Counted from the stretch's first letter, positions 9,679-19,078 are shown. The stretch is DNA of 64,000 bases from Candidatus Chloroploca sp. Khr17 (GCF_004138165.1 NZ_RYFF01000003.1:186001-250000), one strand, 5' to 3'. Notes: a model not told the origin generated them from the letters alone. Translations and numbers: made by a program.

Positions 9679-10354
9679 GGGAAAGCGTGAGCGGAGGGAG
9701 CAGCACCACCCCCTCGGCAAAATGCACTTGTACCAGATACGTGCCAGCCGCAAGACGCGCAAAGGTAAAGAAGCCGTCGGCATCAGTCGTACGGGGGCGA
9801 GGCCGCGCCTGATCACCACGGAGCCTCACCCGCACATCAGGGGCAGGCTGATCATGGTGCGTCACATAGCCCTCGATCCGCCAGTAATCGTTCTCTGGCG
9901 GCGGAAGGCGGAGCACAATCTGGACGGCAAGTTCACTCGCGTAGAAGGATTGATCGGGCACAACTGGCGCGATACTGCGCATACCAGCGCCAAGCAACTG
10001 CGGCAGCGCCACAAAACGCGGCAACCTGAAGCGGACGGGCCGATCGGCTGGTTGACTCTGGAGCGCCAAGAGTTCGGTGAACGTCGCTTTGGCGCGGGGA
10101 TTAGCGCGCACATAGGCCGCAACGCGAAGCTGTTGCTGCGGCGTCGCCTGACCAGTGGCCACATCAACGAGATCCTGGGGCTCAGGGACAGACAAGCCCT
10201 CCAAGCGTTCGTGGAGATGCTGCACAGTTCGACGCAATTGCGCAAACTCCTGCCGCACCTCGGCTGAGGCCTCCAGAGCCTGTTCAACATGCGGCAGCGC
10301 CACACCATCGAGATACGCCAGCAAATCACCAGGTTCAAGCGGTTTATTATTCAT
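9671..10354 (-). CDS. Anti-sigma-like adaptor with carboxypeptidase-regulatory-like domain
   Basis: 227 residues. The N-terminal 50 residues (PGDLLAYLDGVALPHVEQ...) look like the helical head of zinc-type anti-sigma factors but lack His/Cys zinc ligands. A second similar helical segment (VDVATGQATPQQQLRVAAYV) follows at about 85. The C-terminal 75 residues form a carboxypeptidase-regulatory-like (transthyretin-like) beta domain (IEGYVTHHDQPAPDVRVRLRG ... ADGFFTFARLAAGTYLVQV, in two parts). No transmembrane helix is visible. Lying between a sigma factor and a CHAT protease, with an 8-bp overlap to the latter, it may link the two; that role is inference. Confidence 0.75.
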   Translation of the reverse strand: MNNKPLEPGDLLAYLDGVALPHVEQALEASAEVRQEFAQLRRTVQHLHERLEGLSVPEPQDLVDVATGQATPQQQLRVAAYVRANPRAKATFTELLALQSQPADRPVRFRLPRFVALPQLLGAGMRSIAPVVPDQSFYASELAVQIVLRLPPPENDYWRIEGYVTHHDQPAPDVRVRLRGDQARPRPRTTDADGFFTFARLAAGTYLVQVHFAEGVVLLPPLTLSHA

Positions 10355-10389
10355 ACAAACGTTCCCTACATAAGGTATATAGCAATCCT

Positions 10390-10539
10390 AGTAGTCTGTA
10401 ACCTAAGTTTTCTGGGGTCGTTCGCCGACCACGAATGGGGCCACGAAGAAACGAATACCGCACCGCCCCTATTCGTTTCTTCGTGATCAGTATTCGTGGT
10501 CGGCGGCGCTACCGGGAAATGTAGTTGACACACTACTTA
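10390..10539. repeat. MITE-like palindromic element, copy B
   Basis: This element fills the 301-bp gap between the adaptor and sigma genes together with a degenerate AGACCTGTGAGGTCT unit near 10577. Outer ends are AGTAGTCTGTAACCTAAG (left) and the complement of AGTAGTGTGTCAACTACA (right). The interior, about 10422-10506, folds into a nearly perfect long stem whose outer arms are GCCGACCACGAAT and ATTCGTGGTCGGC. The element sits inside the presumed operon, so it may be transcribed as a stable RNA hairpin. Confidence 0.75.
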
Positions 10540-10655
10540 TGGTCTTCCAGTACATAATTCGGTATGCGCGACACGGGCGAGACCTGTGAGGTCTGGTCTA
10601 CCTAGCGCATCATCCATACTAGCAACATAAACCAGAATCACAACCTATTTCCACA

Positions 10656-11339
10656 TCAATCTTCAAGCATATCACGGATCTCAGGCAACGTACGGAGCAG
10701 CTTAATGCACCGCTCGATCAGGCGATAGACAGCTTTGATCGTCAGCGAAGCATCGCGATCACGGAGCGCCGCCGTGATCGTCGCGGGATCTTCATCGAGC
10801 ACAAAGCGGCGACGAAAGACCTCGCGGTGCAACTCATCAGGCAGCAGTTCGAGGCAACGGTCGTAGAAGGCATAGCGCATCACAGCATCTGTCGCTTCGC
10901 CCTGGCTTGGCTGAACACGCAGCGCCTCGAGATCCACCGTCGGGGCGCGGCGGGGCATTTTGAGGCAGGTGTGGACGACCGTCGTATGCACATACACACG
11001 GTATTCGGCAAACGAACGCGCCTGATACGGCGAGGTCGGATGGCGAAATTTGCGCAGCAGATTGATCGCCACCTCCTGCTGCAGGTCGTCCAGATCTGGA
11101 CGACACTGAACAGGGCACAGCTTGCGGACGAGGGGGATGCTAATCAGCCAGAGCCGCGCAAAGGCAGCCTGGTCGCGGTTGGCCGCACGGCGCAGAATCT
11201 CTTCGCAACTGCGACTATCCTGGCGGTTGTCGCGTGATTGCTGAAAGGCAGCGAGTTGGGCTTCACAGCGGCTATGCAGATCATCAAGCGCAAGCGAACC
11301 CAGCGGGGTATCGGGATCAGAAGAAGAAGTAGCGCCCAT
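10656..11339 (-). CDS. Sigma-70 family (ECF-like) sigma factor linked to CHAT protease
   Basis: About 227 residues from ATG 11339 (GAGGG 9 bases upstream; an open frame extends 7 codons further). The N-terminal half has a region-2-like segment (DLDDLQQEVAINLLRKF) and the C-terminal half a region-4-like helix-turn-helix (LPDELHREVFRRRFVLDED ... IKAVYRLIERCIKLLR). It is shorter and more diverged than housekeeping sigma factors. A perfect TGACGCT-C-AGCGTCA palindrome lies 40 bases upstream. It is first in a three-gene minus-strand series with the adaptor and CHAT protease, so it may control them or respond to them. Confidence 0.75.
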   Translation of the reverse strand: MGATSSSDPDTPLGSLALDDLHSRCEAQLAAFQQSRDNRQDSRSCEEILRRAANRDQAAFARLWLISIPLVRKLCPVQCRPDLDDLQQEVAINLLRKFRHPTSPYQARSFAEYRVYVHTTVVHTCLKMPRRAPTVDLEALRVQPSQGEATDAVMRYAFYDRCLELLPDELHREVFRRRFVLDEDPATITAALRDRDASLTIKAVYRLIERCIKLLRTLPEIRDMLED

Positions 11340-11378
11340 AACGAGAACCCTCAACGACAATGATGTGGTTACGATGGG

Positions 11379-11393
11379 TGACGCTCAGCGTCA
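11379..11393. promoter_or_regulatory. Candidate operator palindrome upstream of sigma gene
   Basis: A perfect 7-bp inverted repeat with one central base (TGACGCTCAGCGTCA) lies 40-54 bases upstream of the sigma gene start. Size and position suit a dimeric regulator site. No convincing -10/-35 pair could be assigned next to it. Confidence 0.4.
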
Positions 11394-11786
11394 TTTTACT
11401 TTATTCGCGCTACCTGAATTGTACTACAAACAGATACGAGGTTCAACTGCTCTGCGGCTGAAACCTTTAACCCCGTCCCTTGGCTGGGCCTCGGCTCGCT
11501 CATATCGGGAGAGGTCGGGCCTGTTGGTGCGAGGGTATGCACATAACAGTTTTGTCATCCTAACATCCGACGAGTCTTAACATTGCTCTGCTATTATCGT
11601 CGCTGATCACACCCTCCGTTTTCATCCCTAGCACGGCTGCACCAAAGCTGTGACATTCTGCGCCCCGAGGCGATTTGTTGCTTGCTCTCGACGTTATGGC
11701 GAGGGTCAGTTTGCTTGTGCTTTGCAAACGTCGGTAATGTGCATTGCACGACACGGGAACTCACCCGAAGAGCGCGCAATGCTCTA
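11394..11786. other. Gene-poor stretch upstream of sigma and nuclease genes
   Basis: Between the divergent sigma and nuclease genes there are 680 bases without a convincing gene. The right part is a MITE-like element (annotated separately). In the rest, frames of 60-100 codons on both strands have no domain pattern and overlap the repeat. I see no RNA gene. Confidence 0.5.
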
Positions 11787-11940
11787 AGTAGTCTGGGAAA
11801 GAAGTTTTCTGGTGTCGTCAGCCGTCCATGAATTGGGGCCACGAAGCAACGAAGAGCGCATGGAGCAGCCCATCTTCGTTGCTTCGTCATCAGTATTCGT
11901 GGTCGGCGGTGCTACCGGGAAACTTAATTCCCAGACTACT
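11787..11940. repeat. MITE-like palindromic element, copy C (perfect 13-bp ends)
   Basis: The ends are a perfect inverted repeat (AGTAGTCTGGGAA and its complement). TA dinucleotides within them directly flank GTCTGGG/CCCAGAC, which would fit a TA target duplication as in IS630/Tc1-type elements. The interior has the CCACGAAGCAACGAAGA / TCTTCGTTGCTTCGT complementary arms shared with copies A, B and D. No coding capacity. Confidence 0.8.
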
Positions 11941-12020
11941 AAGCCAGGATGGTGCCTTTGACATAGGGGTGGATCGATCAGCGTTTGAGGTTTGTATAGC
12001 GATCTGAGGGAGAAAAAGGC

Positions 12021-15000
12021 ATGATGGCTTTGGGTAGACATCGGCGACGTGCTACAGGCATACGCCTAGTGAGTAGTCTTGGGCTATTACTCGCCCTACT
12101 GGTTTCCATCATTGGGTTCGCACCAGCATCGGTTTTTGCGACAACCACGTTCACGCAGTGGACGTTCAATTCGGTACCGCCTGATGGCAGCACAGGAACC
12201 GGAACGCTTGACCCGGCAACAGGTGCCGGTACCACTGCCCTCGTCGGCGGCACTAGCGGTGTTTTTGCCAGTGGCACAGCAGGCAATGGTAGCTCTGATC
12301 CGGCTGCAACTGATAACTCGGGTTGGAATGTCACTACCTTTGCGGCTCAAGGCACCGGCAACGAGACACGTGGGGTGCAGTTTAATGTAAGTACGGTTGG
12401 TCGTCAGAATATTGTTGTGAGCTGGGATCAGCGCCATAGCAATACCGCCTCGCGTTTTGTGCGCTTTCAGTACAGTACCGACGGCACCAACTTTACCAAT
12501 GTCGAGCCTCTCTTTGAGGCCACCGGGGGCGATACCTGGTTCAACGGGCGTAGCGTGAGTCTGGCCGGGTTGCCTGGCGTCAATAATAATCCCAATTTTG
12601 CCTTTCGCATTGTGGCGGCCTTTGCACCTGGAAGCAGTGCCTACGCAGCCTCGAATGCCACCTCAACCTATGGCACAACGGGAACCTGGCGCTTTGATAT
12701 GGTGACGGTGATCGGTGAGCCCCTGGCGAGCGGGCCAGAAGCCCCGGCGATCACGACGGAACCGCAGAGTCAGAGCATCGCTGATGGCACAACCACCACC
12801 CTGACGGTCGCCGCAACTGGCACCGCCCCGCTGAGCTATCAGTGGTACCAGGGCAGTGCACCTGACACAACCAATCCTGTTGGAGACAATAGTCCAACCT
12901 TTACCACGCCGATCCTCAATGCAACCACCAGCTATTGGGTGCGCGTGAGCAACGAGGTGGGCAGTGTTGATAGCCAGACGGCAACGCTGACGGTTACGCC
13001 ACCGACGCCGATCTGCGAACAAGCATTTGTGCCGATCTATGCCATTCAGGGCAACGGCAATAGTGCGGCCGTGACCGGCAGTGTCACCACGCAGGGCATT
13101 GTGGTTGGCGATTTCCAGGGACCATCCCCTGCCCTCCGCGGTTTCTATCTGCAAGATCCGGTTGGCGACGGCGACCCGACAACTTCTGATGGCATCTTTG
13201 TCTTCAATGGCAATGCTGTCACGGTGCAACTCGGCCAACAGGTACGCATCACCGGCACAGCCGGCGAATTCCAGGAGCAAACGCAGATCAGCTCGGTTGC
13301 GAGCATCATTGATTGTGGAATCGCTGCCACCGTCACACCAACTGATGTGATGATGCCCTTCCCCGATGCGGTGAATGGCGTACCCTATCTTGAGCGCTAC
13401 GAGGGCATGCTGGTACAGTTCCCGCAGCAACTCTTTGCCACCGAATTCTTCCAGCTTGGGCGCTTTGGGCAGATCGTGATGTCGTCGGGGGATCGCTTGC
13501 GTCAACCAAGCAATGTGGTTGAACCAGGCGCTGCCACCATTGCGTTGCAGGCCGCCAATAATCTGAATCGCATCATTGTTGACGATAACCTGAACAATCA
13601 GAACCCCGATCCGATCCTCTTCGGACGCGGCGGCCAGCCCCTCAGCGCAAGCAATACGCTGCGCGGTGGCGATAGTATCACTGGCATGGTTGGCGTGATG
13701 ACCTATGGGTGGGCCGGCAATGCGGCAAGCCCGAACAACTACCGCCTGCGCCCCGTGGGTGCGCTCGGTGGGGGCGTCCCTGACTTCCAGCCAACCAATC
13801 CGCGCCCAACGGCCCGACCTGAGGTTGGTGGCTCGCTCAAGGTTTCAGCCTTTAATGTGCTCAATTACTTTTTGACGATTGACACGACGGCCAGTTCAAC
13901 CGTTGGCGACTGCGGTCCGCTGCAGAATGCTGATTGTCGTGGGGCTGATTCGCTGTTGGAGTTCGAGCGCCAGCGCACCAAACTGGTGCAGGCCCTGCTC
14001 AAGCTCGATGCCGATATCCTTGGCCTGATCGAGCTCGAGAATACGCCCGGTGTCTCGCCTGAGGGCGATATTGCCGCTGCACTCAACACCGCCCTGGGAG
14101 CCAATATCTATCGTTATGTCGATACGGGCATCATCGGCACCGACGCCATTCGGGTCGGCTTGCTCTACAAGCCGACCCGCGTCCAGCTCGTAGGTGACTT
14201 TGCGGTGCTTGATGCGGCAGCATTCGTCAATCCTTTCAATGCCGAAACTGACCGCAACCGACCCGCACTTGCCCAGACCTTCCGTGAAATCGCGACAGGC
14301 GGCGAAGTGACGGTCGTGGTCAATCACCTCAAGAGCAAGGGTTCGGCCTGTGGTCCCGGCGATGATGATCTGACCGACGGCCAGGGCAACTGCAATGGTA
14401 CCCGTACCGCCGCTGCGCTCGCCCTGATGGAATGGATCGCGACTGATCCGACCGGCAGCGGCGATACAGATTGGCTCATTATCGGCGATCTGAATGCCTA
14501 TGCCAAAGAAGATCCGATTGCGGTCATTGAGGAGTTTGGCTTTGTCAATCTGATCGAGCGGTTTGGTGGAGTCAATGCCTACTCATACGTCTTCGATGGA
14601 CAATGGGGCTACCTCGACCACGCCCTGGCCTCGCCCGGCCTGGCCGAGCAGGTGACAGGCACCGGCGAGTACCATATCAATGCCGACGAACCAAGCGTGC
14701 TCGATTACAACGTCGAGTTCAAGAGTCCGAATCATATCGAGAGCCTCTTTGCCCCCGACGAGTTCCGCACCTCTGATCACGACCCGGTGCTGATCGGCTT
14801 GAACCTGACGCGGCCCAATAGCGCGCCGGCGCTGTCGGCGCTCGCTACGTACGATACCGGCCTTGGCGACCGTGGGGCCGAGATCATCAGTGTCAGTGGT
14901 GATCGGGCGGTACTCTCGAACGCGGGTGATGGTAGCGTTGATCTACTCGATCTCAGTGCGTTGCCTGACCTCAGCCTGATCCAACGGCTACAGTTCCCCG

Positions 15001-17270
15001 AACTTGCCAACCTGACCTCGGTTGCCATCCACCCGACCAGAGATCTCTTTGTGGCCGTTGCCGGAAACAGCAACCCCCGTTCGGGCCGCGCCTTCGTCTT
15101 CCGTCTTTCGGACGGCATGCCGCTGGTGCAATTCATTGTCGGCCTTGATGCCACCTCGCCTGACGGACGCCAGCCTGACTCGGTGGAAATTTCGCCTGAC
15201 GGACGCTTTGCCGTCATTGCGATCGAAGCCGAGCAGGTCAGCGCAACCGATGATGGTGGCGCAGGTGCGCTCGTGGTGATGGATTTGAGCGCGTTTGACC
15301 CGGCCAACCCTGATGCATCGGCACTGACCGTCAGCACAGTTGAGTTCCCCGACATCGCGGGTGTGCCGGGGGTTAGCATCGGTCGTACGCACGGTGACGC
15401 GAGCGGCGCAGCGATAACCAATGCGCCTGGCACCATCGAGCCAGAAGGGATCGCGTTTGCGCCCGATAGCCAGACGGTTTTCGTGGCCTTGCAAGAGAAC
15501 AACGCCATCGCACGGTTGAGTCTGGCTGAGCCGTTGCCCACGATCATGCCGACCGACAACATCTTCGGGTTGGGCCAGGTTGCGTTGCTGACCGACCGCA
15601 CCAACGACGGCATCTACAACCCGAACGAGCTCCTGGTCGCGTTCCGCGAGCCGGATGGCATCCGTGCGGTAGAAATTGGCGGCACGCTCTATCTGATCAC
15701 CGCCGACGAAGGCGATACGCGCCCCAACCCACGTGGTGGCCGCACGATCAGCATCTTCAATGCCAGCACCGGGGCCTTCATCACCGATCTGAGCAACCAG
15801 TTGGCCGATCTTGCCAACCAATATGGCGTCTACCCGGATAATCGCAGCCCGAATGGTGGCGTCGAGCCCGAAATGCTTGACGTGATCAGGGTGAACGGAC
15901 GCATCCTGGTCGCTGTTGGCCTTGAGCGGGCCAATGCAATGGCTTTTGTTGACATCACCACGCCGACGGCCCCGCAGGCCTTCGGGTTGGTACGAACAGG
16001 CCTGGCCCCTGAAAGCATCAAGCTCATTGAGCGCACGGGGCAACTCTTTGCGCTCAGTGCCAACGAGGTCTCAGGCACCGTGACGATTGCGACGGTTCCG
16101 GTGAACGCCCCGAACATCACGCTAGGCTACACCGAAGCCACGCCGCGCAACTTTGGGCTTGGGGCCATTGACCGTGATCGCAGCGACACCCTGACGCTCG
16201 ATCTGCTGGTGAGCCCGGCCAGTCTCGGCAGCCTCAGCAGCAGCCTCGCCGGGCTAGACGACCTGGGTGGTGGCCTGTATCGGGCAACCGGCAACACCGC
16301 CACGCTGAACACGCTGAGCGCGAATCTCATCTTTACGCCAGCACCAGACGCACGAGACACCGCGACCGTCAGCGCCAGCGTGAGCGACGGCATCAACCCG
16401 GTGGCAACAGGAACAATCAGCTTCGAGGATCGCACTCCTGACGTCACCCCACCCACGACCACAGCCAGCATAAGTGGTGAAAGCAATCCGCTCTGCCCGA
16501 GCGACTGCTTTGCTGGCAGCGCAACCGTGACGCTCAAGGCCGAGGATGATCGTGCTGGGGTGAACACGATCTGGTACCGCATCGGGGAAGCCGACTTCGC
16601 ACCCTACAATGCCCCGATCGTGCTTACCACCGAGGGCACGAACCGGGTCGAGTTCTTTGCCACCGACAATGCTGGCAATCGCGAAGCGGTGCAAAACATC
16701 GTCGTCAAAGTCAGCGACTTCCCTGCCAGGGGCGTCCTCGACAACTTCGACCGAGCCGACGGGAGACTGGGCAACAACTGGCGTGGTGCAACCCAACTCG
16801 ATCAGTACCGTCTCAATGACGGCCTCGTCAGCGTTGGCAAAGGTGGGTTGCTCATGTGGCGCGCACCGGCCTTCGGGCCTGACCAGGAAGCCTTCATGCG
16901 CCTGAGCACGCTCAACCCGACGAGCACGCACTATACACTGGCCTTGAAAGTACGTGGGCAGAGCAGAGCCCTTCTGGTTAGCTACGACGCACCGGGGCAA
17001 CGCATAAGCGTCGAGGCGCTCGTGCCAGGGCGAGGTTGGCGCAGCGTAGCAAGTTATCCGGTGACCCTCCAACCGGGTGCGCTGCTTGGGGCAAGGGCTT
17101 TTGCTGACGGCACAATCGCCGTGTATGCCGACTGCCTGCTGCTTGGCACAGCCGATACACGGACGGTCGCTGGCAATACCTATGTCAGACAGGGTGGTCA
17201 GATTGGCGTCTGGTTTATGAACGCCGCAGGGGCCGCCTTCGATGACTTTGGCGGAGGCAACCTGCCCTAA
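12021..17270 (+). CDS. Secreted multidomain ExeM/NucH-type nuclease with choice-of-anchor-like propeller
   Basis: 1749 residues from ATG 12021 (or 12024), with GAGGGAG upstream. A long signal peptide (about 1-40) is followed by a beta domain, an Ig-like domain (about 242-328) and an OB-like ExeM segment (from about 338). An endonuclease/exonuclease/phosphatase domain spans about 607-928, with SAFNVLNYF, NHLKSKGS, IIGDLNAY and the C-terminal SDHDPVLIG motif carrying metal-binding and catalytic Asp/His. Next comes a propeller-like region (about 934-1354, GAEIISVSGDRAVLSNAGDG) of the choice-of-anchor I kind, then a cadherin-like and a bacterial Ig-like module with a Cys pair (CPSDC), and a LamG/concanavalin-like C-terminal domain. 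It probably degrades extracellular DNA. It is the only gene between two hairpin-bounded gaps. Confidence 0.9.
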   Translation: MMALGRHRRRATGIRLVSSLGLLLALLVSIIGFAPASVFATTTFTQWTFNSVPPDGSTGTGTLDPATGAGTTALVGGTSGVFASGTAGNGSSDPAATDNSGWNVTTFAAQGTGNETRGVQFNVSTVGRQNIVVSWDQRHSNTASRFVRFQYSTDGTNFTNVEPLFEATGGDTWFNGRSVSLAGLPGVNNNPNFAFRIVAAFAPGSSAYAASNATSTYGTTGTWRFDMVTVIGEPLASGPEAPAITTEPQSQSIADGTTTTLTVAATGTAPLSYQWYQGSAPDTTNPVGDNSPTFTTPILNATTSYWVRVSNEVGSVDSQTATLTVTPPTPICEQAFVPIYAIQGNGNSAAVTGSVTTQGIVVGDFQGPSPALRGFYLQDPVGDGDPTTSDGIFVFNGNAVTVQLGQQVRITGTAGEFQEQTQISSVASIIDCGIAATVTPTDVMMPFPDAVNGVPYLERYEGMLVQFPQQLFATEFFQLGRFGQIVMSSGDRLRQPSNVVEPGAATIALQAANNLNRIIVDDNLNNQNPDPILFGRGGQPLSASNTLRGGDSITGMVGVMTYGWAGNAASPNNYRLRPVGALGGGVPDFQPTNPRPTARPEVGGSLKVSAFNVLNYFLTIDTTASSTVGDCGPLQNADCRGADSLLEFERQRTKLVQALLKLDADILGLIELENTPGVSPEGDIAAALNTALGANIYRYVDTGIIGTDAIRVGLLYKPTRVQLVGDFAVLDAAAFVNPFNAETDRNRPALAQTFREIATGGEVTVVVNHLKSKGSACGPGDDDLTDGQGNCNGTRTAAALALMEWIATDPTGSGDTDWLIIGDLNAYAKEDPIAVIEEFGFVNLIERFGGVNAYSYVFDGQWGYLDHALASPGLAEQVTGTGEYHINADEPSVLDYNVEFKSPNHIESLFAPDEFRTSDHDPVLIGLNLTRPNSAPALSALATYDTGLGDRGAEIISVSGDRAVLSNAGDGSVDLLDLSALPDLSLIQRLQFPELANLTSVAIHPTRDLFVAVAGNSNPRSGRAFVFRLSDGMPLVQFIVGLDATSPDGRQPDSVEISPDGRFAVIAIEAEQVSATDDGGAGALVVMDLSAFDPANPDASALTVSTVEFPDIAGVPGVSIGRTHGDASGAAITNAPGTIEPEGIAFAPDSQTVFVALQENNAIARLSLAEPLPTIMPTDNIFGLGQVALLTDRTNDGIYNPNELLVAFREPDGIRAVEIGGTLYLITADEGDTRPNPRGGRTISIFNASTGAFITDLSNQLADLANQYGVYPDNRSPNGGVEPEMLDVIRVNGRILVAVGLERANAMAFVDITTPTAPQAFGLVRTGLAPESIKLIERTGQLFALSANEVSGTVTIATVPVNAPNITLGYTEATPRNFGLGAIDRDRSDTLTLDLLVSPASLGSLSSSLAGLDDLGGGLYRATGNTATLNTLSANLIFTPAPDARDTATVSASVSDGINPVATGTISFEDRTPDVTPPTTTASISGESNPLCPSDCFAGSATVTLKAEDDRAGVNTIWYRIGEADFAPYNAPIVLTTEGTNRVEFFATDNAGNREAVQNIVVKVSDFPARGVLDNFDRADGRLGNNWRGATQLDQYRLNDGLVSVGKGGLLMWRAPAFGPDQEAFMRLSTLNPTSTHYTLALKVRGQSRALLVSYDAPGQRISVEALVPGRGWRSVASYPVTLQPGALLGARAFADGTIAVYADCLLLGTADTRTVAGNTYVRQGGQIGVWFMNAAGAAFDDFGGGNLP

Positions 17271-17315
17271 GACAACCAGGAAACTGGTCGTTAACAAAGA
17301 CGGGCAGCACAACAA

Positions 17316-17360
17316 CCCGCGAGCGCAGAACGAGGCAAAACCTCGTTCTGCGCTCGCGGG
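17316..17360. terminator. Strong bidirectional terminator hairpin
   Basis: A perfect 20-bp stem with a CAAAA loop lies between the nuclease stop and the convergent PAS-STAS stop codon, and abuts the latter. A T-run is lacking on both sides, so termination strength is inferred from the stem alone. Confidence 0.7.
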
Positions 17361-18575
17361 CTAGGTACGTTTCATCGCATACGCAATGCCATGCTGCAAA
17401 CTGCTGCGAGCAACCAACTCACGCAGATCAGCCCCGATATGCACCAGGGTCTGCGCCACCTCAGGGCCAATGCCGGTCAAAACAACCTCGGCCCCGAGCA
17501 TACGCGCCGCCTGGGCCGCACGGATCATCGCTGCGGCAACCTGGGTATCAACCACGCGCACCCCGGTAATATCGAGAATCGCAAAGGTCGCATTGTGGGC
17601 AGCAATCCCTTCAAGCAGCGTCTCCATAATCATCTGTGCCCGCATTTGATCAATGCTGCCAATAATTGGCATCACCACCACCTTATCGGCAATCGGCATC
17701 AACGGGGTCGAAAGTTCGCGCAGGGCAGCCTGTTGGGCCTGGATCACTTCTTCCTGCAACGCCCGTCGCTCTTGCTCGGCCTGCAACTGATCAGTCAGAT
17801 CACGGTTGATCGAAGCAAACCCAATCGGCTCATCGGTCGCATCCCGCAGGATCATCCCCGACACCTGAGCCACAAAAACCTCGCCATTAGCCCGGCAATA
17901 CCGCACTTCGCCAATCACGGTGCCACAGGTACGCGCGGTCTCGGCGAATAGTGCAAGTTGATCCAGATCTTCGGAAAAAATCAACTCGGTGAGGGGGCGC
18001 CCAATCAGGGTCTGCTGATAGCCAAACATCGCTTCAAACGCAGGATTGGCATACGTAATGCGCAGATCCGTATCAGAGAGGGCAATGCCATCTGGTGCAT
18101 TGTCAACCAGCAACTTGAAGATGCGTAACTGCCCTTCTTGCTCTTTCTGCTCTCGCAGGTCATGGGCAAAACCAACCACCGCATAAGGCTTGCCATCACT
18201 ATCACGCAGCACGCTGGCCGTCAGCAAAGCCGGGATTGGGGCACCATCTTTATGGCAATAGCGCAATTCACCCTGCCACGAGCCCTCGGCAACACACTGG
18301 CGAAAAAGATGCTGGATATAGTCTGGTTCTTCGGCAAAAACCTTGGCGAGCGGCAGGCCCATAAGCTCTTCGAGATCATAGCCAAGAAGACTCGCAAACG
18401 CTGGATTGCCATAGTCAACCAGTTCAGTCTCGACTGATGCAACAGCCACTGCCACCGGGGTTGACAGAATAATGTCGCGAAACCGGGTGGTCTTTTTGCG
18501 TAACTCCGCTATCTGCGTACGGAGTTGCCGATTCTCTGCTTCGAGCGAGGCAAGACGTTCTTCTAAGGTCGGCAT
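17361..18575 (-). CDS. PAS-PAS-STAS protein (RsbR-like stressosome component)
   Basis: About 404 residues from ATG 18575 (MPTLEERLASLEAEN); the frame is open to 18641 but that extension looks non-coding. A short coiled coil (3-30) leads to two PAS domains (about 32-150 and 155-275, each with a NPAFxxLxGY-type core), a linker coil rich in Gln/Glu, and a C-terminal STAS domain (about 295-404). The STAS segment has DITGVRVVDTQ, where the Thr residues correspond to those phosphorylated in RsbR-type stressosome proteins. It lacks a kinase domain. No RsbS/RsbT partner lies in the window. The sensory ligand of the PAS domains is not evident. Confidence 0.85.
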   Translation of the reverse strand: MPTLEERLASLEAENRQLRTQIAELRKKTTRFRDIILSTPVAVAVASVETELVDYGNPAFASLLGYDLEELMGLPLAKVFAEEPDYIQHLFRQCVAEGSWQGELRYCHKDGAPIPALLTASVLRDSDGKPYAVVGFAHDLREQKEQEGQLRIFKLLVDNAPDGIALSDTDLRITYANPAFEAMFGYQQTLIGRPLTELIFSEDLDQLALFAETARTCGTVIGEVRYCRANGEVFVAQVSGMILRDATDEPIGFASINRDLTDQLQAEQERRALQEEVIQAQQAALRELSTPLMPIADKVVVMPIIGSIDQMRAQMIMETLLEGIAAHNATFAILDITGVRVVDTQVAAAMIRAAQAARMLGAEVVLTGIGPEVAQTLVHIGADLRELVARSSLQHGIAYAMKRT

Positions 18576-18688
18576 AGGGCAACTTTCTTGATGAAACGCG
18601 TCACCTTCATCAAGCTTAAGTATACTCCCTTCTTGCAACATCAGGGTAGGTGCCCTCAGGGCTAATGCAAAGTCATTCTGATCGTTCG

Positions 18689-18728
18689 CAGATGACGCAG
18701 ATTATAACTTCCGCATCTGCGTCATCTG
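18689..18728. repeat. 13-bp inverted repeat
   Basis: CAGATGACGCAGA and its perfect complement are separated by 14 bases. It lies just upstream of the short orphan frame at 18744 and may have been inserted there, cutting off that gene's front end. Confidence 0.55.
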
Positions 18729-18743
18729 GGCCAACTTGGGGGC

Positions 18744-19058
18744 TTGCCAAAAGCCACCGAGCGCCTGATCTTCTCCTTACGCAACTGGGGCATCCTGCAG
18801 GCAACCGCACAGCGCTCGAGCTACGCTCTGCAGCGACACACCGCAACCAGCCCAGCGCTCGAACAATGGATGCTCGAAGCAGCCTTTGCCGCCCATCCCG
18901 CGCACGATCTCCCCTTTGCCGACCTCATCCACCTCCCCGAACTCTTGCCCTTCCGCTTTACCCTTACCATTGACGACCTGCGCCGCACTGAACGCTTTGA
19001 AGTCCAGCGTCAAGGCATGGGCTGGGACATGGTGCGGCTTAAGGTTGATCCGTATTGA
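18744..19058 (+). CDS. Short unrecognised protein, possibly a 3' gene remnant
   Basis: About 104 residues from TTG 18744; the frame is only open from 18708, so no long upstream part exists here. I do not recognise the family. The composition looks coding: a helical start (RLIFSLRNWGILQATAQR), an acidic/hydrophobic middle, and a C-terminal beta-rich segment (LPFRFTLTIDDLRRTERFEV). There is a GGGGG run but no proper ribosome site. It starts just after a palindromic repeat and ends before an AGACCT repeat, so it may be the surviving C-terminal part of a longer gene. Confidence 0.4.
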   Translation: MPKATERLIFSLRNWGILQATAQRSSYALQRHTATSPALEQWMLEAAFAAHPAHDLPFADLIHLPELLPFRFTLTIDDLRRTERFEVQRQGMGWDMVRLKVDPY

Positions 19059-19078
19059 CGCAAAGGCAGAAAATGGGT

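Noticed and set aside
12663-17315. Minus-strand frames opposite the secreted nuclease
   Set aside because: No motifs, overlapped by clear coding on the plus strand; shadow frames.
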